From Bacteroidales bacterium (GTDB lineage: Bacteria; Bacteroidota; Bacteroidia; Bacteroidales; JAADJA01): a DNA stretch of 64,000 nt. The notes under the pieces are model-generated. The model worked only from the letters and a program-made list of their open reading frames with translations. It did no database searches and was not told the DNA's origin. The DNA lies in the NCBI GenBank assembly GCA_020438105.1, contig JAGQVE010000002.1, positions 1 to 64,000 of the forward strand, given 5' to 3'. Of this stretch, positions 27,140-35,643 are shown piece after piece. The stretch's first letter is position 1, and the number at the start of each line of letters is the position of its first letter. The position numbers were made by a program, and so were the translations under genes.

Positions 27140-27940
27140 ATGTATTTCAACAGCAATATAAAATTTATGAGAAAGCGCCGGGGCCGCACACAGGATGATG
27201 TGGCCTTTGCCCTGGAGATGAAACGCTCCACCCTCAGCGGTTACGAAAACGAAGTAGCCAAACCCAGTGTGGAAGTGCTGCTCGCTTTTTCCGACTACTA
27301 TAAAATATCGGTAGATACTTTAATCAAAATCGACCTCTCTTCACTTCCTGAAAGTCAGCTACGCCAGTTGGAACTCGGCTATGATGTTTTTATAAAAGGA
27401 AGCAATTTGCGTATTCTTGCAACCACGGTTGACAGCGAGGATAATGAAAACATTGAACTGGTTTCTGAAAAAGCCAGTGCCGGTTACACCAGCGGTTTTG
27501 CTGACCCGGAATACATCAAAGTACTGCCAACATTCAAACTGCCATTCCTTTCAAGAGAACGTAAGTACCGCACTTTTCAGATCAATGGTGACTCCATGCT
27601 GCCGATACCCGATAAATCGTTTGTTACGGGTGAGTTTATCGAAAACTGGCAACATATCAAAGACGGGCAGCCCTGCATTATCCTCACACTGGATGATGGG
27701 ATTGTTTTTAAGGTAGTGGAAAACAAAATCGATAGCAGCGGCACCTTTCGGCTGCACTCACTGAACACCCTTTACGATCCCTATGAAATACCGGTGAACG
27801 ACATTCGTGAAGTATGGAAATTCGTGAATTATATCAGCTCTGAAATGCCCGACCGCAATGTGGAAAAAGATGAACTGGTGAGCGAAGTACGGGCTTTAAG
27901 GCAGGAAGTGAGGGCTATACAGATGAAGTTGAATTTATAA
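27140..27940 (+). CDS. LexA/CI-like repressor: XRE HTH plus S24 peptidase
   Basis: 266 aa. An N-terminal helix-turn-helix (about 5-65, RKRRGRTQDDVAFALEMKRSTLSGYE) is joined to a C-terminal S24 domain. Catalytic serine S152 (INGDSMLP) and lysine K191 (IVFKVV) are present. A scissile Ala-Gly (A114-G115 in KASAGYTSGF) lies at the expected place, so RecA-triggered self-cleavage is likely. A short coiled coil ends the protein (EVRALRQEVRAIQMKL). By context it should be the SOS-type regulator of this operon and of the dinB and dnaE2-like genes. Confidence 0.92.
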   Translation: MYFNSNIKFMRKRRGRTQDDVAFALEMKRSTLSGYENEVAKPSVEVLLAFSDYYKISVDTLIKIDLSSLPESQLRQLELGYDVFIKGSNLRILATTVDSEDNENIELVSEKASAGYTSGFADPEYIKVLPTFKLPFLSRERKYRTFQINGDSMLPIPDKSFVTGEFIENWQHIKDGQPCIILTLDDGIVFKVVENKIDSSGTFRLHSLNTLYDPYEIPVNDIREVWKFVNYISSEMPDRNVEKDELVSEVRALRQEVRAIQMKLNL

Positions 27941-27984
27941 GTAAGTTTGCCTTTGGAAAAACTGATAGCAAGGAAACAGCGAAT

Positions 27985-28043
27985 AACTTCAAACATCGAA
28001 CTTCCCCGCCTGCATAACGCAGTCGGGCAGGAAACTTCGAACT
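27985..28043. repeat. CTTCAAAC repeats flanking a GC-rich palindrome
   Basis: AACTTCAAACATCGAACTT (27985-28003) and AAACTTCGAACT (28032-28043) bracket a palindrome (28004-28027) in which CCCG, CTGC pair with GCAG, CGGG around ATAAC. It is the same repeat family as around dinB. It ends 4 bases before the start codon of the next gene. Confidence 0.8.
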
Positions 28044-28047
28044 GGCA

Positions 28048-29397
28048 GTGTTCTCCATCATCGACATAGAAACCACCGGACTCAGCCCCAAACGGGAGAA
28101 AATCACCGAGATCGCCATTTTTGTGCATGATGGCGAAAAGGTGGTGGATGAGTTTTCTACCTTAATTAATCCCGAGGTCGATATCCCCTACCGCATCACA
28201 CAGATCACAGGCATCAATAATAAAATGGTAAAGGATTCTCCGAAATTTTATGAGGTGGCCAAACATATTGTGGAGATGACAGAAGGAACCACTTTTGTTG
28301 GGCACAACGTTCATTTCGATTATAATTTTGTACGAAAAGAATTCCGGGAGTTGGGATATGATTACCAGCGGAAGGTTATTTGTACTGCAAAACTTAGTCG
28401 CAAACTACTGCCGGGACGACGTTCCTACTCGTTAGGAAAATTATGCCCGGAGTTGGGAATTGAAAATCCTCACAGGCATCGGGCATTTGGAGATGCAGCT
28501 GCAACTACACGACTATTTGAAATCTTAATGAAAGTGGAGAAAAATATCGAATCGATTTCGCTTCGGGATTTAAATACCAGTCTTAACAGGGATTTAATCC
28601 GCAGCCTTCCCCACGAACCAGGAGTTTATTATTTCTATGATATCGACGAAAACCTTATTTATGTAGGCAAAAGCAAAAATATCCACGATCGGGTGATGTC
28701 GCACCTCACGAATAATGGTTCCAAAAGAGCTATCGAAATGCGTAATCAGATTGCCGATATTGACTTTAAAAAGACCGGTAATGAACTTGTAGCACTTTTG
28801 CTTGAATCGGATGAGATCAAAAAGCACCTGCCCCGCTTTAACCGAGCTCAACGCCGAACATCATCGCAATGGGGCCTTTTTTATCATAAAGATGAAAACG
28901 GCTATATCAGGTTGAAAATTGATCATAATGATCGTGAAGAATTACCCTTAACTACTTTTAATTCGCTTCAAAGTGCTAAAAATCACCTTTTCACACTTGT
29001 GGAGGCCTTTACTCTTTGCCAAAAACTTTGCGGATTGTTTGATACGAAAGGCGCTTGTTTTCATTACAATTTAAAGCAATGCAAGGGCGCTTGTATCGGG
29101 CAGGAATCTGCAGGAAAATATAATGCCCGGGTTTTGCAGGCCATTGAGCCTTATCGCTTTGAAGAACGCAATTTTATGGTGATTGGAAAAGGAAGACGCG
29201 ACACGGAAAAATCGGTGGTTTTGGTCGAAAACGGCACATACCGCGGATTTGGGTTTATTGACTCAGAATTTGATCAAAACCTTAAAACAGATGATTTGAA
29301 AAATGCAGTTAGAGTCTACCCTGATAACAGGGATATCCAGCAGATACTAAGAAGTTACCTCAAACAAAATGGATCTTCACAAATAATTACCTTTTAA
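28048..29397 (+). CDS. DEDD exonuclease and GIY-YIG endonuclease fusion (DnaQ-Cho/UvrC-like)
   Basis: 449 aa. An N-terminal DnaQ-type 3'-5' exonuclease (about 1-170) has D6-x-E8 in IIDIETTG and the HxAxxD block HRAFGDAAAT. A GIY-YIG nuclease follows (about 190-280, PGVYYFYDIDENLIYVGKSKNIHDRV) with catalytic-type E near ALLLESDEIKK, then a Cys-containing UvrC-like segment (CFHYNLKQCKGACIG). Such fusions act in DNA damage incision. The GTG at 28048 gives the canonical start FSIIDIETTG, but the leader is made of intergenic repeat, with a possible GGA-type ribosome site inside it. It continues the repair island. Confidence 0.9.
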   Translation: MFSIIDIETTGLSPKREKITEIAIFVHDGEKVVDEFSTLINPEVDIPYRITQITGINNKMVKDSPKFYEVAKHIVEMTEGTTFVGHNVHFDYNFVRKEFRELGYDYQRKVICTAKLSRKLLPGRRSYSLGKLCPELGIENPHRHRAFGDAAATTRLFEILMKVEKNIESISLRDLNTSLNRDLIRSLPHEPGVYYFYDIDENLIYVGKSKNIHDRVMSHLTNNGSKRAIEMRNQIADIDFKKTGNELVALLLESDEIKKHLPRFNRAQRRTSSQWGLFYHKDENGYIRLKIDHNDREELPLTTFNSLQSAKNHLFTLVEAFTLCQKLCGLFDTKGACFHYNLKQCKGACIGQESAGKYNARVLQAIEPYRFEERNFMVIGKGRRDTEKSVVLVENGTYRGFGFIDSEFDQNLKTDDLKNAVRVYPDNRDIQQILRSYLKQNGSSQIITF

Positions 29398-29424
29398 CTT
29401 TATTTTTTGCTGGGTTAAGAAACT

Positions 29425-29432
29425 TATCTTTG
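29425..29432 (+). promoter_or_regulatory. Bacteroidota -7 element (TAnnTTTG) before the nadE-like gene
   Basis: TATCTTTG 33 bases before the start at 29466. A TTTG at 29406-29409 gives a spacing of 15 rather than 19. Confidence 0.4.
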
Positions 29433-29465
29433 TGTTAAACGTTTTTTAGCTCAAACAAAACGAAC

Positions 29466-30464
29466 ATGACACTGAAGAAACCATTTTCCAAAGATATTTT
29501 ACACATTGAAAACATTGAAAAATTAACCAAAGGCCTTTGTGAAAGACTGGTAGAGGATGTTTTCAGAAAATATAAAAGACGTGGTGCTGTAATTGGAATT
29601 AGTGGTGGCATCGACTCTTCTGTTACCATGGCTTTAGCTGTAAAAGCCTTCGGAGCAAACAGGGTTTATGGTGTGATGATGCCCGAAAAGGATTCCAGTC
29701 CTGACAGTAAGAATCTTGCCCAGGTTTTGGCCGATAAATTTGGCGTAGAAGCGGTAGTTGAAAATATTCGTCCGGCTTTGGAAGGGTTACGTTGTTATGA
29801 GCGCCGTGATGAAGCCATCCAAAGGGTTTTCCCTGATTTTAATCCAAAAACTGATAAATCAAAAATAGGTGTAAACCAAACTGGTCTGGATCAAAACCTC
29901 CCGCCTGTTTTTCATCTGACGGTAATCGACTCAAAGAACATTGTGCGGAGCAAAATATTACCTGTAAATGAATACCTTCAAATTGTTGCGGCTTCCAATT
30001 TTAAACAGCGAACACGCATGGAAATGGTTTATTATCATGCCGAGCAAAAGCATTATGTTGTTCTGGGTACTGCCAACAAACATGAAATTGATCAGGGATT
30101 TTTCGTGAAATTCGGTGACGGTGGTTCTGATATGTATCCCCTTGCCGGATTATACAAAACACAGGTTTACCAATTGGCCGCTCACCTTGGGGTTCCGCAG
30201 GAAATTATCGACAGGACACCAACAACCGATACCTATAGCGCGGAACAAACACAGGAAGAATTTTTCTATCAGTTACCCTTCGATGTGATGGATCTGATGT
30301 GGTATGGAATGGAAAATGGGTATTCACCTGTAGAGGTTGCTGATGTTATGGGAAAATCAGAAGGTGAAGTTAAAAGTATCTTCAAAAACTTCGAACGTAA
30401 AATAAAAACCACTGATTACCTGCGAGCCAACCCAATGATGTATCCCGGTTTTGAAAGTTTTTAA
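29466..30464 (+). CDS. NadE-family ATP-pyrophosphatase (NAD+ synthase-like), cluster-associated
   Basis: 332 aa, no glutaminase domain. P-loop SGGIDSS lies at 46-52; later NadE blocks are intact (RTRMEMVYYHAEQKHYVVLGTANKHE, then GDGGSDMYPLAGLYKTQVY). It is longer than ammonia-dependent NadE (~275 aa) because of an insertion of about 50-60 residues near 100-160. NAD+ synthase amidates the deamido-NAD carboxylate through an acyl-adenylate. The stop is 2 bases before an adenylate-forming ligase, and the cluster also has a carrier protein and AsnB-like enzyme, so it may amidate a pathway intermediate instead. A plain nadE role remains possible. Confidence 0.82.
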   Translation: MTLKKPFSKDILHIENIEKLTKGLCERLVEDVFRKYKRRGAVIGISGGIDSSVTMALAVKAFGANRVYGVMMPEKDSSPDSKNLAQVLADKFGVEAVVENIRPALEGLRCYERRDEAIQRVFPDFNPKTDKSKIGVNQTGLDQNLPPVFHLTVIDSKNIVRSKILPVNEYLQIVAASNFKQRTRMEMVYYHAEQKHYVVLGTANKHEIDQGFFVKFGDGGSDMYPLAGLYKTQVYQLAAHLGVPQEIIDRTPTTDTYSAEQTQEEFFYQLPFDVMDLMWYGMENGYSPVEVADVMGKSEGEVKSIFKNFERKIKTTDYLRANPMMYPGFESF

Positions 30465-30466
30465 TC

Positions 30467-31951
30467 ATGAATGTTTTTGATTATCTCTTCGAAAACACTT
30501 CTTCGCTTAATAAAAACCTTGTTCTTGGCAATAAGGAAAAAATCTCTTACCAGCAGATTTACGATAATACCTTAAGTGTAACGCAGCAAATTATTGACAG
30601 CTTCGGAACTGAAAATAACATCATACTTTTAAGTGAAAACTCTGTATTTTTCATAACGGCCTACCTGGCTATCATGAAATCGGGAAATGTTTGTGTCCCG
30701 CTCAATCCTGCTCTCGAAGATGGCAGTTTAAAAGAGATTATTGAAAAAACAGAATCAAAAATAGCTTTTGTAAGCAAGCGTTTTTTTAAAAAACTTGAAA
30801 ACTATGATTTGAATTTGATAGATAATGAGTTGGTTGAAAAATGGACTCATCTAAATCCGGGTAGTAATTCACAAAGTTTCGCCTCCGATTTCGAACCGGA
30901 AAAACTGGCTCAGATCATATTTACTTCCGGTTCCACCGGAGAACAAAAAGGTGTAATGCTTAGTCATAAAAATTTGATAGCAAACACCGGTTCAATACTC
31001 GATTACCTGCATCTTACTTCTGAGGATACCATTCTTATAGTTATGCCCTTTTATTACTGTTATGGGCTGTCATTATTGCACACACATCTTCGGATTGGCG
31101 GATCTGTAGTTTTAAATAATTCTTTTGTGTTTATTGGTACAGTGATCAATGACCTCAATAAATATGCTTGTACAGGTTTTTCAGGAGTCCCTAGCCATTT
31201 TCAAATCCTCTTACGAAAAACCAAAGATTTTAAAACTACTCAATTCGAAACGCTCAGGTATGTTACCCAGGCAGGAGGTAAATTGCACAATGCCTTTATA
31301 CAGGAATTTCTGGATGCATTTCCACAAATCAGCTTTTTTGTTATGTATGGTCAAACAGAGGCCACTGCAAGACTTTCTTATCTCCCCCCCGAACAATTAC
31401 CTGCTAAGCTTGGCTCCATGGGAAAAGGAATACCAAACGTGGAGTTACAGGTTGTAAATAATGATGGATTGAAGGTTAAAGCGGGTGAAGTTGGCGAAAT
31501 CATAGCCAGGGGCGATAACATTATGCAAGGTTATTTTAAAGACCCCGAAACAACTGCAAAAACGCTCAAAAACGGATGGTTATATACCGGGGACATGGCC
31601 ACTGTTGACGAAGAAGGATATATCTTCATTCAAAGCAGGGCCAAGGAAATAATCAAAGTGCGCGGAATCCGTATCAGTCCCAAAGAAATCGAAGAGGTAA
31701 TTGTTGAATATCCGGGGGTTGTGGATTGCACGATTGTAGCAATGGAGGATGAAATTGCTGGCGAAGCTTTAAAAGCAATTGTATATATAAATGATGCTGA
31801 TAAGGATTCTTTTCTGGAGGATGATATTCGAAAACATTGTGCTGAGCAGCTTGCTTCACACAAAGTTCCCCAGTTTGTTGAGTTTCAAACAAAATTGATA
31901 TTCAATGCCGCCGGTAAAAAAACAAAAGCGGCTATTAATCCGAGAATTTAA
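30467..31951 (+). CDS. class I adenylate-forming enzyme (acyl/aminoacyl-AMP ligase)
   Basis: 494 aa ANL-superfamily ligase, close in size to DltA and carrier-loading acyl-ACP ligases. Motifs: P-loop IIFTSGSTGEQKGVMLSHKNL (near 150), VMYGQTEAT (near 290), YTGDMATVDEEGYIFIQSR (near 375), and the C-terminal catalytic lysine in NAAGKKTKAAI. It activates a carboxylate as AMP-ester and passes it to a thiol, plausibly the carrier protein at 35381. It follows the NadE-like gene by 2 bases. Its last 4 bases overlap the end of the convergent SGNH gene. Confidence 0.88.
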   Translation: MNVFDYLFENTSSLNKNLVLGNKEKISYQQIYDNTLSVTQQIIDSFGTENNIILLSENSVFFITAYLAIMKSGNVCVPLNPALEDGSLKEIIEKTESKIAFVSKRFFKKLENYDLNLIDNELVEKWTHLNPGSNSQSFASDFEPEKLAQIIFTSGSTGEQKGVMLSHKNLIANTGSILDYLHLTSEDTILIVMPFYYCYGLSLLHTHLRIGGSVVLNNSFVFIGTVINDLNKYACTGFSGVPSHFQILLRKTKDFKTTQFETLRYVTQAGGKLHNAFIQEFLDAFPQISFFVMYGQTEATARLSYLPPEQLPAKLGSMGKGIPNVELQVVNNDGLKVKAGEVGEIIARGDNIMQGYFKDPETTAKTLKNGWLYTGDMATVDEEGYIFIQSRAKEIIKVRGIRISPKEIEEVIVEYPGVVDCTIVAMEDEIAGEALKAIVYINDADKDSFLEDDIRKHCAEQLASHKVPQFVEFQTKLIFNAAGKKTKAAINPRI

Positions 31952-32904
31952 AAGCCATGTGTTTTCACACCCTCCCGAAGTGGTTTTTCGCCCCAGATCT
32001 CATCTGTAATTTCATCAAGTAGATATTTTCTTGGATGGAAAAAGTCTGTAAAATTCTGACGTTCTTCACTTATGGTTAGTCCCGAATCATAATCGATGAG
32101 TTTGCCCAATGAAGCAATATCCCTCTTAAATCTCATGTAAGGTTCCCAAAGTCCTATCTCGCGCAAATGCGTCCCAAGTGCTTTGTATGTAGGCATGATA
32201 ATAAAAACCAGTTCAATATTATTGTGATCACAGTAGTTCGCAATTTCAGTTAAACCGGCGAATATGGAATCAGGATATTCATAACTTTCAAAAAATAAAT
32301 CCATCCGTTCGTTTGCCAAAATATCCATTTCATATGCAGGTGCCAGTTCATGCGAATTAATAACCAGATACTGGTTACCTGAAATGGCGTAGCGCATATT
32401 TATCCACGAATCAAATAGTATCTCTTTACGAGCAAAATATAAGTATGGTTTATCCATATAATCAGTCCCTAAGTTGGAGATATTATATGACCGAAATCCG
32501 TTATAATTCATGAACGATACCTCCATGTATACCTTTTTTAATTTGACTTTTTCGGCACAAAACCAAAAATTATCAAAAATGGTTTCATAGCTTGCTCCCG
32601 GAATACAGAAATTAAACCAGTCCTCTCCTGTCAATGAATCAAGCTGGGACTCTTCTATTGCGCGACATTGTGAATCGCCAAATAATACATTCTCAACCGG
32701 ATTTCTTTTATAATGTACAAGTTTCCATAACAAATTACCCCGCGGACCGGATTCATCATTTCTGTTAAGAACCTTAAGCTTTTTATCCGCAGAAATTATG
32801 TGCACCAAATTTATGAACTCATAAGGATCGACAATGGTAATGTAACTTATAAATAAGAAAATCGGAATGCTGAATAATAGGCTCTTATATATTTGTTTCT
32901 TCAT
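31948..32904 (-). CDS. SGNH-type membrane-anchored protein, DltD/AlgJ-like partner of MBOAT
   Basis: 318 aa. One N-terminal signal-anchor helix (about 7-25) places the rest outside the inner membrane. It shows SGNH-type residues: Ser78 in FGDSQCR and a C-terminal D287-x-x-H290 (TDFFHP). It follows the MBOAT gene by 7 bases. Pairing of an MBOAT with an anchored SGNH protein is the design of DltB/DltD, AlgI/AlgJ and PatA/PatB systems, where the SGNH member completes acyl transfer to a cell-surface polymer. Assignment rests on motifs and context. Confidence 0.75.
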   Translation of the reverse strand: MKKQIYKSLLFSIPIFLFISYITIVDPYEFINLVHIISADKKLKVLNRNDESGPRGNLLWKLVHYKRNPVENVLFGDSQCRAIEESQLDSLTGEDWFNFCIPGASYETIFDNFWFCAEKVKLKKVYMEVSFMNYNGFRSYNISNLGTDYMDKPYLYFARKEILFDSWINMRYAISGNQYLVINSHELAPAYEMDILANERMDLFFESYEYPDSIFAGLTEIANYCDHNNIELVFIIMPTYKALGTHLREIGLWEPYMRFKRDIASLGKLIDYDSGLTISEERQNFTDFFHPRKYLLDEITDEIWGEKPLREGVKTHGF

Positions 32905-32911
32905 GCGTTAC

Positions 32912-34351
32912 CTAAAATTTCAAATAAACAAAAGTGCTATCGGAACTACTGAAATAGTATATCATGATGATCAGTAAATAATAGCCGGACCACCTGATGA
33001 TCCTGGAACGGTTCAAAAACCATTTTACCAAATCAACTCCTTTTTCCTGGTAGTACTCAATAATAAACAAGACTAAAAACGCTGCAAGGGCAATTCCAAA
33101 ATTGAGTTTTTCATAAACAAGCCCATGACCAGTCATTTTAAGTTCAAAATTTGAAAAAAGATGAGTGATGAAATAAGCTGCGTCGCTTATATTTTGGGAG
33201 TTGAAAAATACCAGTGTAAAACAAAAAAACACAAACGTGATTAACCTGCTGGTGAATGTAACAAACTTAGCAGGCAACTTTGATGCAATTTGAATCCGTT
33301 TGCGTTTGGTATAAAATTCATAACTGATAGCAATTCCCTGCAGAATCCCCAACACCACAAATGTCCAGTTTGCACCGTGCCAGATACCAATAACAAAAAA
33401 AGTCAGGAATATTCCAATAATGGCAGCCTTCTGCCCCATCTTGCGGTATTTGACGATAAAAGGTGAAAATATAAAATCGTTGCACCAGCTTGATAGTGAC
33501 AAATGCCATCTACGCCAAAACTCTCCTACGTTTTTGGCAAAAAATGGCCGGTTAAAATTGTCAGCCAGTTTAATCCCAAATAATCTGGCAGAGCCAAGGG
33601 CCATATCCGTATATCCAGAAAAATCGCAATACAAATGAATTACCTGAACAAAGAGTACCATCAATAGTGGAAATCCCGAGTAATCATGCACATCGCCATA
33701 AACAGTCATTACAGGTGCTGCAAGATTATTCCCGATTACCACTTTTTTAAAAAGTCCCCACAAAAAAAGCCTTCCACCAGCACTTACGTTTTCACTATTA
33801 AAAAGTATGGGCTTTTGTAATTGCGGAAAAAAATGGTTGGAGCGCTCTACCGGACCAGCCAAAAACTTTGGGAAAAATGTTAAATAAAGAGCAAACTTGA
33901 TAAAGTTCTTTTCGGGTTGTTCCGAGCCCCTATTTATTCTGATTATATAACCCAGTGCCTGAAAGGTATAATATGAAATTCCTACAGGTATGATGATCGA
34001 CAGGTAAGGAATTTCAGGTTGTGATGGGAATAACCCGAGTACAACATTAATATTTTCGGATATGAAATTGATATACTTGTAAAAAGCCAATATTCCAATA
34101 TCAAGATAAACCGCAAACCAGAATAATCTTTTTCGTTTTTGTTTTGTTTTAATAGCAACTAAGCCAAGTCCAGTAAAATAATTTAGGACTGAAAATAATA
34201 GTGTAAAAATGATTAATTGAGGGGCAATATATCCGATGAAAAATAAGGAGGCTAACAGTAAAATTAAATTCCTAAACCGGTATTGAACGGCATAGTAAAT
34301 CACCAATAACATCCCCAAAAACAGAAAATAATAAAATGAATTAAAAAGCAT
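32912..34351 (-). CDS. MBOAT family O-acyltransferase (DltB/AlgI-like)
   Basis: 479 aa with about 11 hydrophobic helices. The MBOAT signatures are FPKFLAGPVERS (near 165), FWRRWHLSLSSW (H283) and the catalytic H325 in IGIWHGANWTF. MBOATs of this class move acyl groups from a cytoplasmic donor across the inner membrane to an extracytoplasmic acceptor. The likely donor is the carrier protein at 35381, loaded by the ligase at 30467. It forms an operon with the SGNH gene that follows, divergent from the lipoprotein gene at 34454. Confidence 0.93.
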   Translation of the reverse strand: MLFNSFYYFLFLGMLLVIYYAVQYRFRNLILLLASLFFIGYIAPQLIIFTLLFSVLNYFTGLGLVAIKTKQKRKRLFWFAVYLDIGILAFYKYINFISENINVVLGLFPSQPEIPYLSIIIPVGISYYTFQALGYIIRINRGSEQPEKNFIKFALYLTFFPKFLAGPVERSNHFFPQLQKPILFNSENVSAGGRLFLWGLFKKVVIGNNLAAPVMTVYGDVHDYSGFPLLMVLFVQVIHLYCDFSGYTDMALGSARLFGIKLADNFNRPFFAKNVGEFWRRWHLSLSSWCNDFIFSPFIVKYRKMGQKAAIIGIFLTFFVIGIWHGANWTFVVLGILQGIAISYEFYTKRKRIQIASKLPAKFVTFTSRLITFVFFCFTLVFFNSQNISDAAYFITHLFSNFELKMTGHGLVYEKLNFGIALAAFLVLFIIEYYQEKGVDLVKWFLNRSRIIRWSGYYLLIIMIYYFSSSDSTFVYLKF

Positions 34352-34453
34352 TATTGATTATCCTTGTGAGGTACAAAACTATCAGCACTTTAGGTGCATT
34401 TCGTACGTAATAAAACAAAATTAGTTAGTTTTAGATTTCTAAATCAGACACAA

Positions 34454-35311
34454 ATGTGCAAACAAATTTTAAAATATTTCGGATCACTTTTCACAATAAT
34501 TTTGATGGTCCAATGTTCAAGTCCGGAAATGCCTGCTCCTGATAGAGATACAACCAAAATATTATTTCTTCACCACAGCACAGGGCAGTTAATTTGGGAC
34601 GGCAAACCCAGGGGTATTGATATTGTTCGGAATTGGTTTACGAAAGTACATGCTGTTCCTGAATGGTTTATAGATTACAATAGTAAAAACGGCACAAAAT
34701 ATTATATTGAGGAGCGTGCCTTCCCGACCGACAAACCATACGGCTGGAAGAACTATCCTTTTGATTACTATAATATTTGGGTTAAAAATGCAGGCCCGGA
34801 ACCTTACCTCGAACAACCAACTTTGGAAATGCTAACGCCGGATTTTAATGTGATTATTTTTAAACATTGCTTTCCCGTTGGTCAAATAGAGGAAGATACC
34901 GGAAACGCGGACATAAACTCCGAGGTTCGCAGTATTGAAAATTACAAGTTGCAATATTTAGCACTTCGTGATAAATTACATGAATTTCCCAATACCAAAT
35001 TTATTGTATGGACAGGTGCAGCATTGGTGGAGAACAAAACGACACCTGAAAAAGCAAAACGAACAAAATTATTTTTTGATTGGGTTGTGAACGAGTGGGA
35101 TCAGGATAACGATAACATTTATATTTGGGATTTTTATCAACTGGAAACAGAAGGCGGATATTACCTTAAAAATGAATATGCGCGTAACAAAGGAAACTCA
35201 CACCCAAATAAAAGTTTTTCAGGCAGTGTTTCCCCGTTATTTTGTAATCGTATAGTTGATGTAATTGAAAATGAAGGCACTGAAACAACCCTTTCAGGTA
35301 GGATCAAATAA
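34454..35311 (+). CDS. lipoprotein with SGNH-like HHSTG motif
   Basis: The ATG at 34454 gives a proper lipoprotein signal (MCKQILKYFGSLFTIILMVQCSS); a longer frame from 34394 would bury it. Mature protein ~265 aa. ILFLHHSTGQLIW near the start and GNSHPNKSF near the end place Ser, then His, as in SGNH esterases lacking the GDS form. A conserved VIIFKHCFP lies between. I do not recognise a named family. It sits between the MBOAT pair and the carrier gene, so it may act on the same product outside the cell. The role is inference. Confidence 0.68.
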   Translation: MCKQILKYFGSLFTIILMVQCSSPEMPAPDRDTTKILFLHHSTGQLIWDGKPRGIDIVRNWFTKVHAVPEWFIDYNSKNGTKYYIEERAFPTDKPYGWKNYPFDYYNIWVKNAGPEPYLEQPTLEMLTPDFNVIIFKHCFPVGQIEEDTGNADINSEVRSIENYKLQYLALRDKLHEFPNTKFIVWTGAALVENKTTPEKAKRTKLFFDWVVNEWDQDNDNIYIWDFYQLETEGGYYLKNEYARNKGNSHPNKSFSGSVSPLFCNRIVDVIENEGTETTLSGRIK

Positions 35312-35380
35312 TTTTTGCATGCGATGAAACTTAAAATTACAAGGCAAATATAACAACTGAATTTTATACCTCTAACTAAT

Positions 35381-35638
35381 ATGGAAATGATCGAAACGAT
35401 TGAAATTAAAGAAAAGATCCGGAAATTTATTGCAGAAACAGCTTTTGTTCCGGAGGAGAAAATACAGGATGGAACAATGATCTTCACCGAAGGAATTTTT
35501 GATTCAATGGGATTTTTATCCCTGATCAATTTTATTGAAGATAATTTCGATGTAAAAGCTGAGGACGCCGAACTCCTTGAGGAGAATTTCGAATCGTTGG
35601 AAGCCATTTCTGCTTTCGTTGTTCGCAAAACCAATTAA
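35381..35638 (+). CDS. acyl carrier protein (stand-alone carrier)
   Basis: 85 aa. The phosphopantetheine attachment serine is S42 in GIFDSMGFL, and the four-helix acidic pattern is complete (EDNFDVKAEDAELLEENFESLEAISAFV). Size and the second-helix motif fit DltC or natural-product carriers as well as AcpP; the sequence is not the standard AcpP (which has ADSLD). It precedes the AsnB-like gene by 5 bases, so the two should be co-translated. Loading by the ligase at 30467 is inferred. Confidence 0.92.
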   Translation: MEMIETIEIKEKIRKFIAETAFVPEEKIQDGTMIFTEGIFDSMGFLSLINFIEDNFDVKAEDAELLEENFESLEAISAFVVRKTN

Positions 35639-35643
35639 TAATC

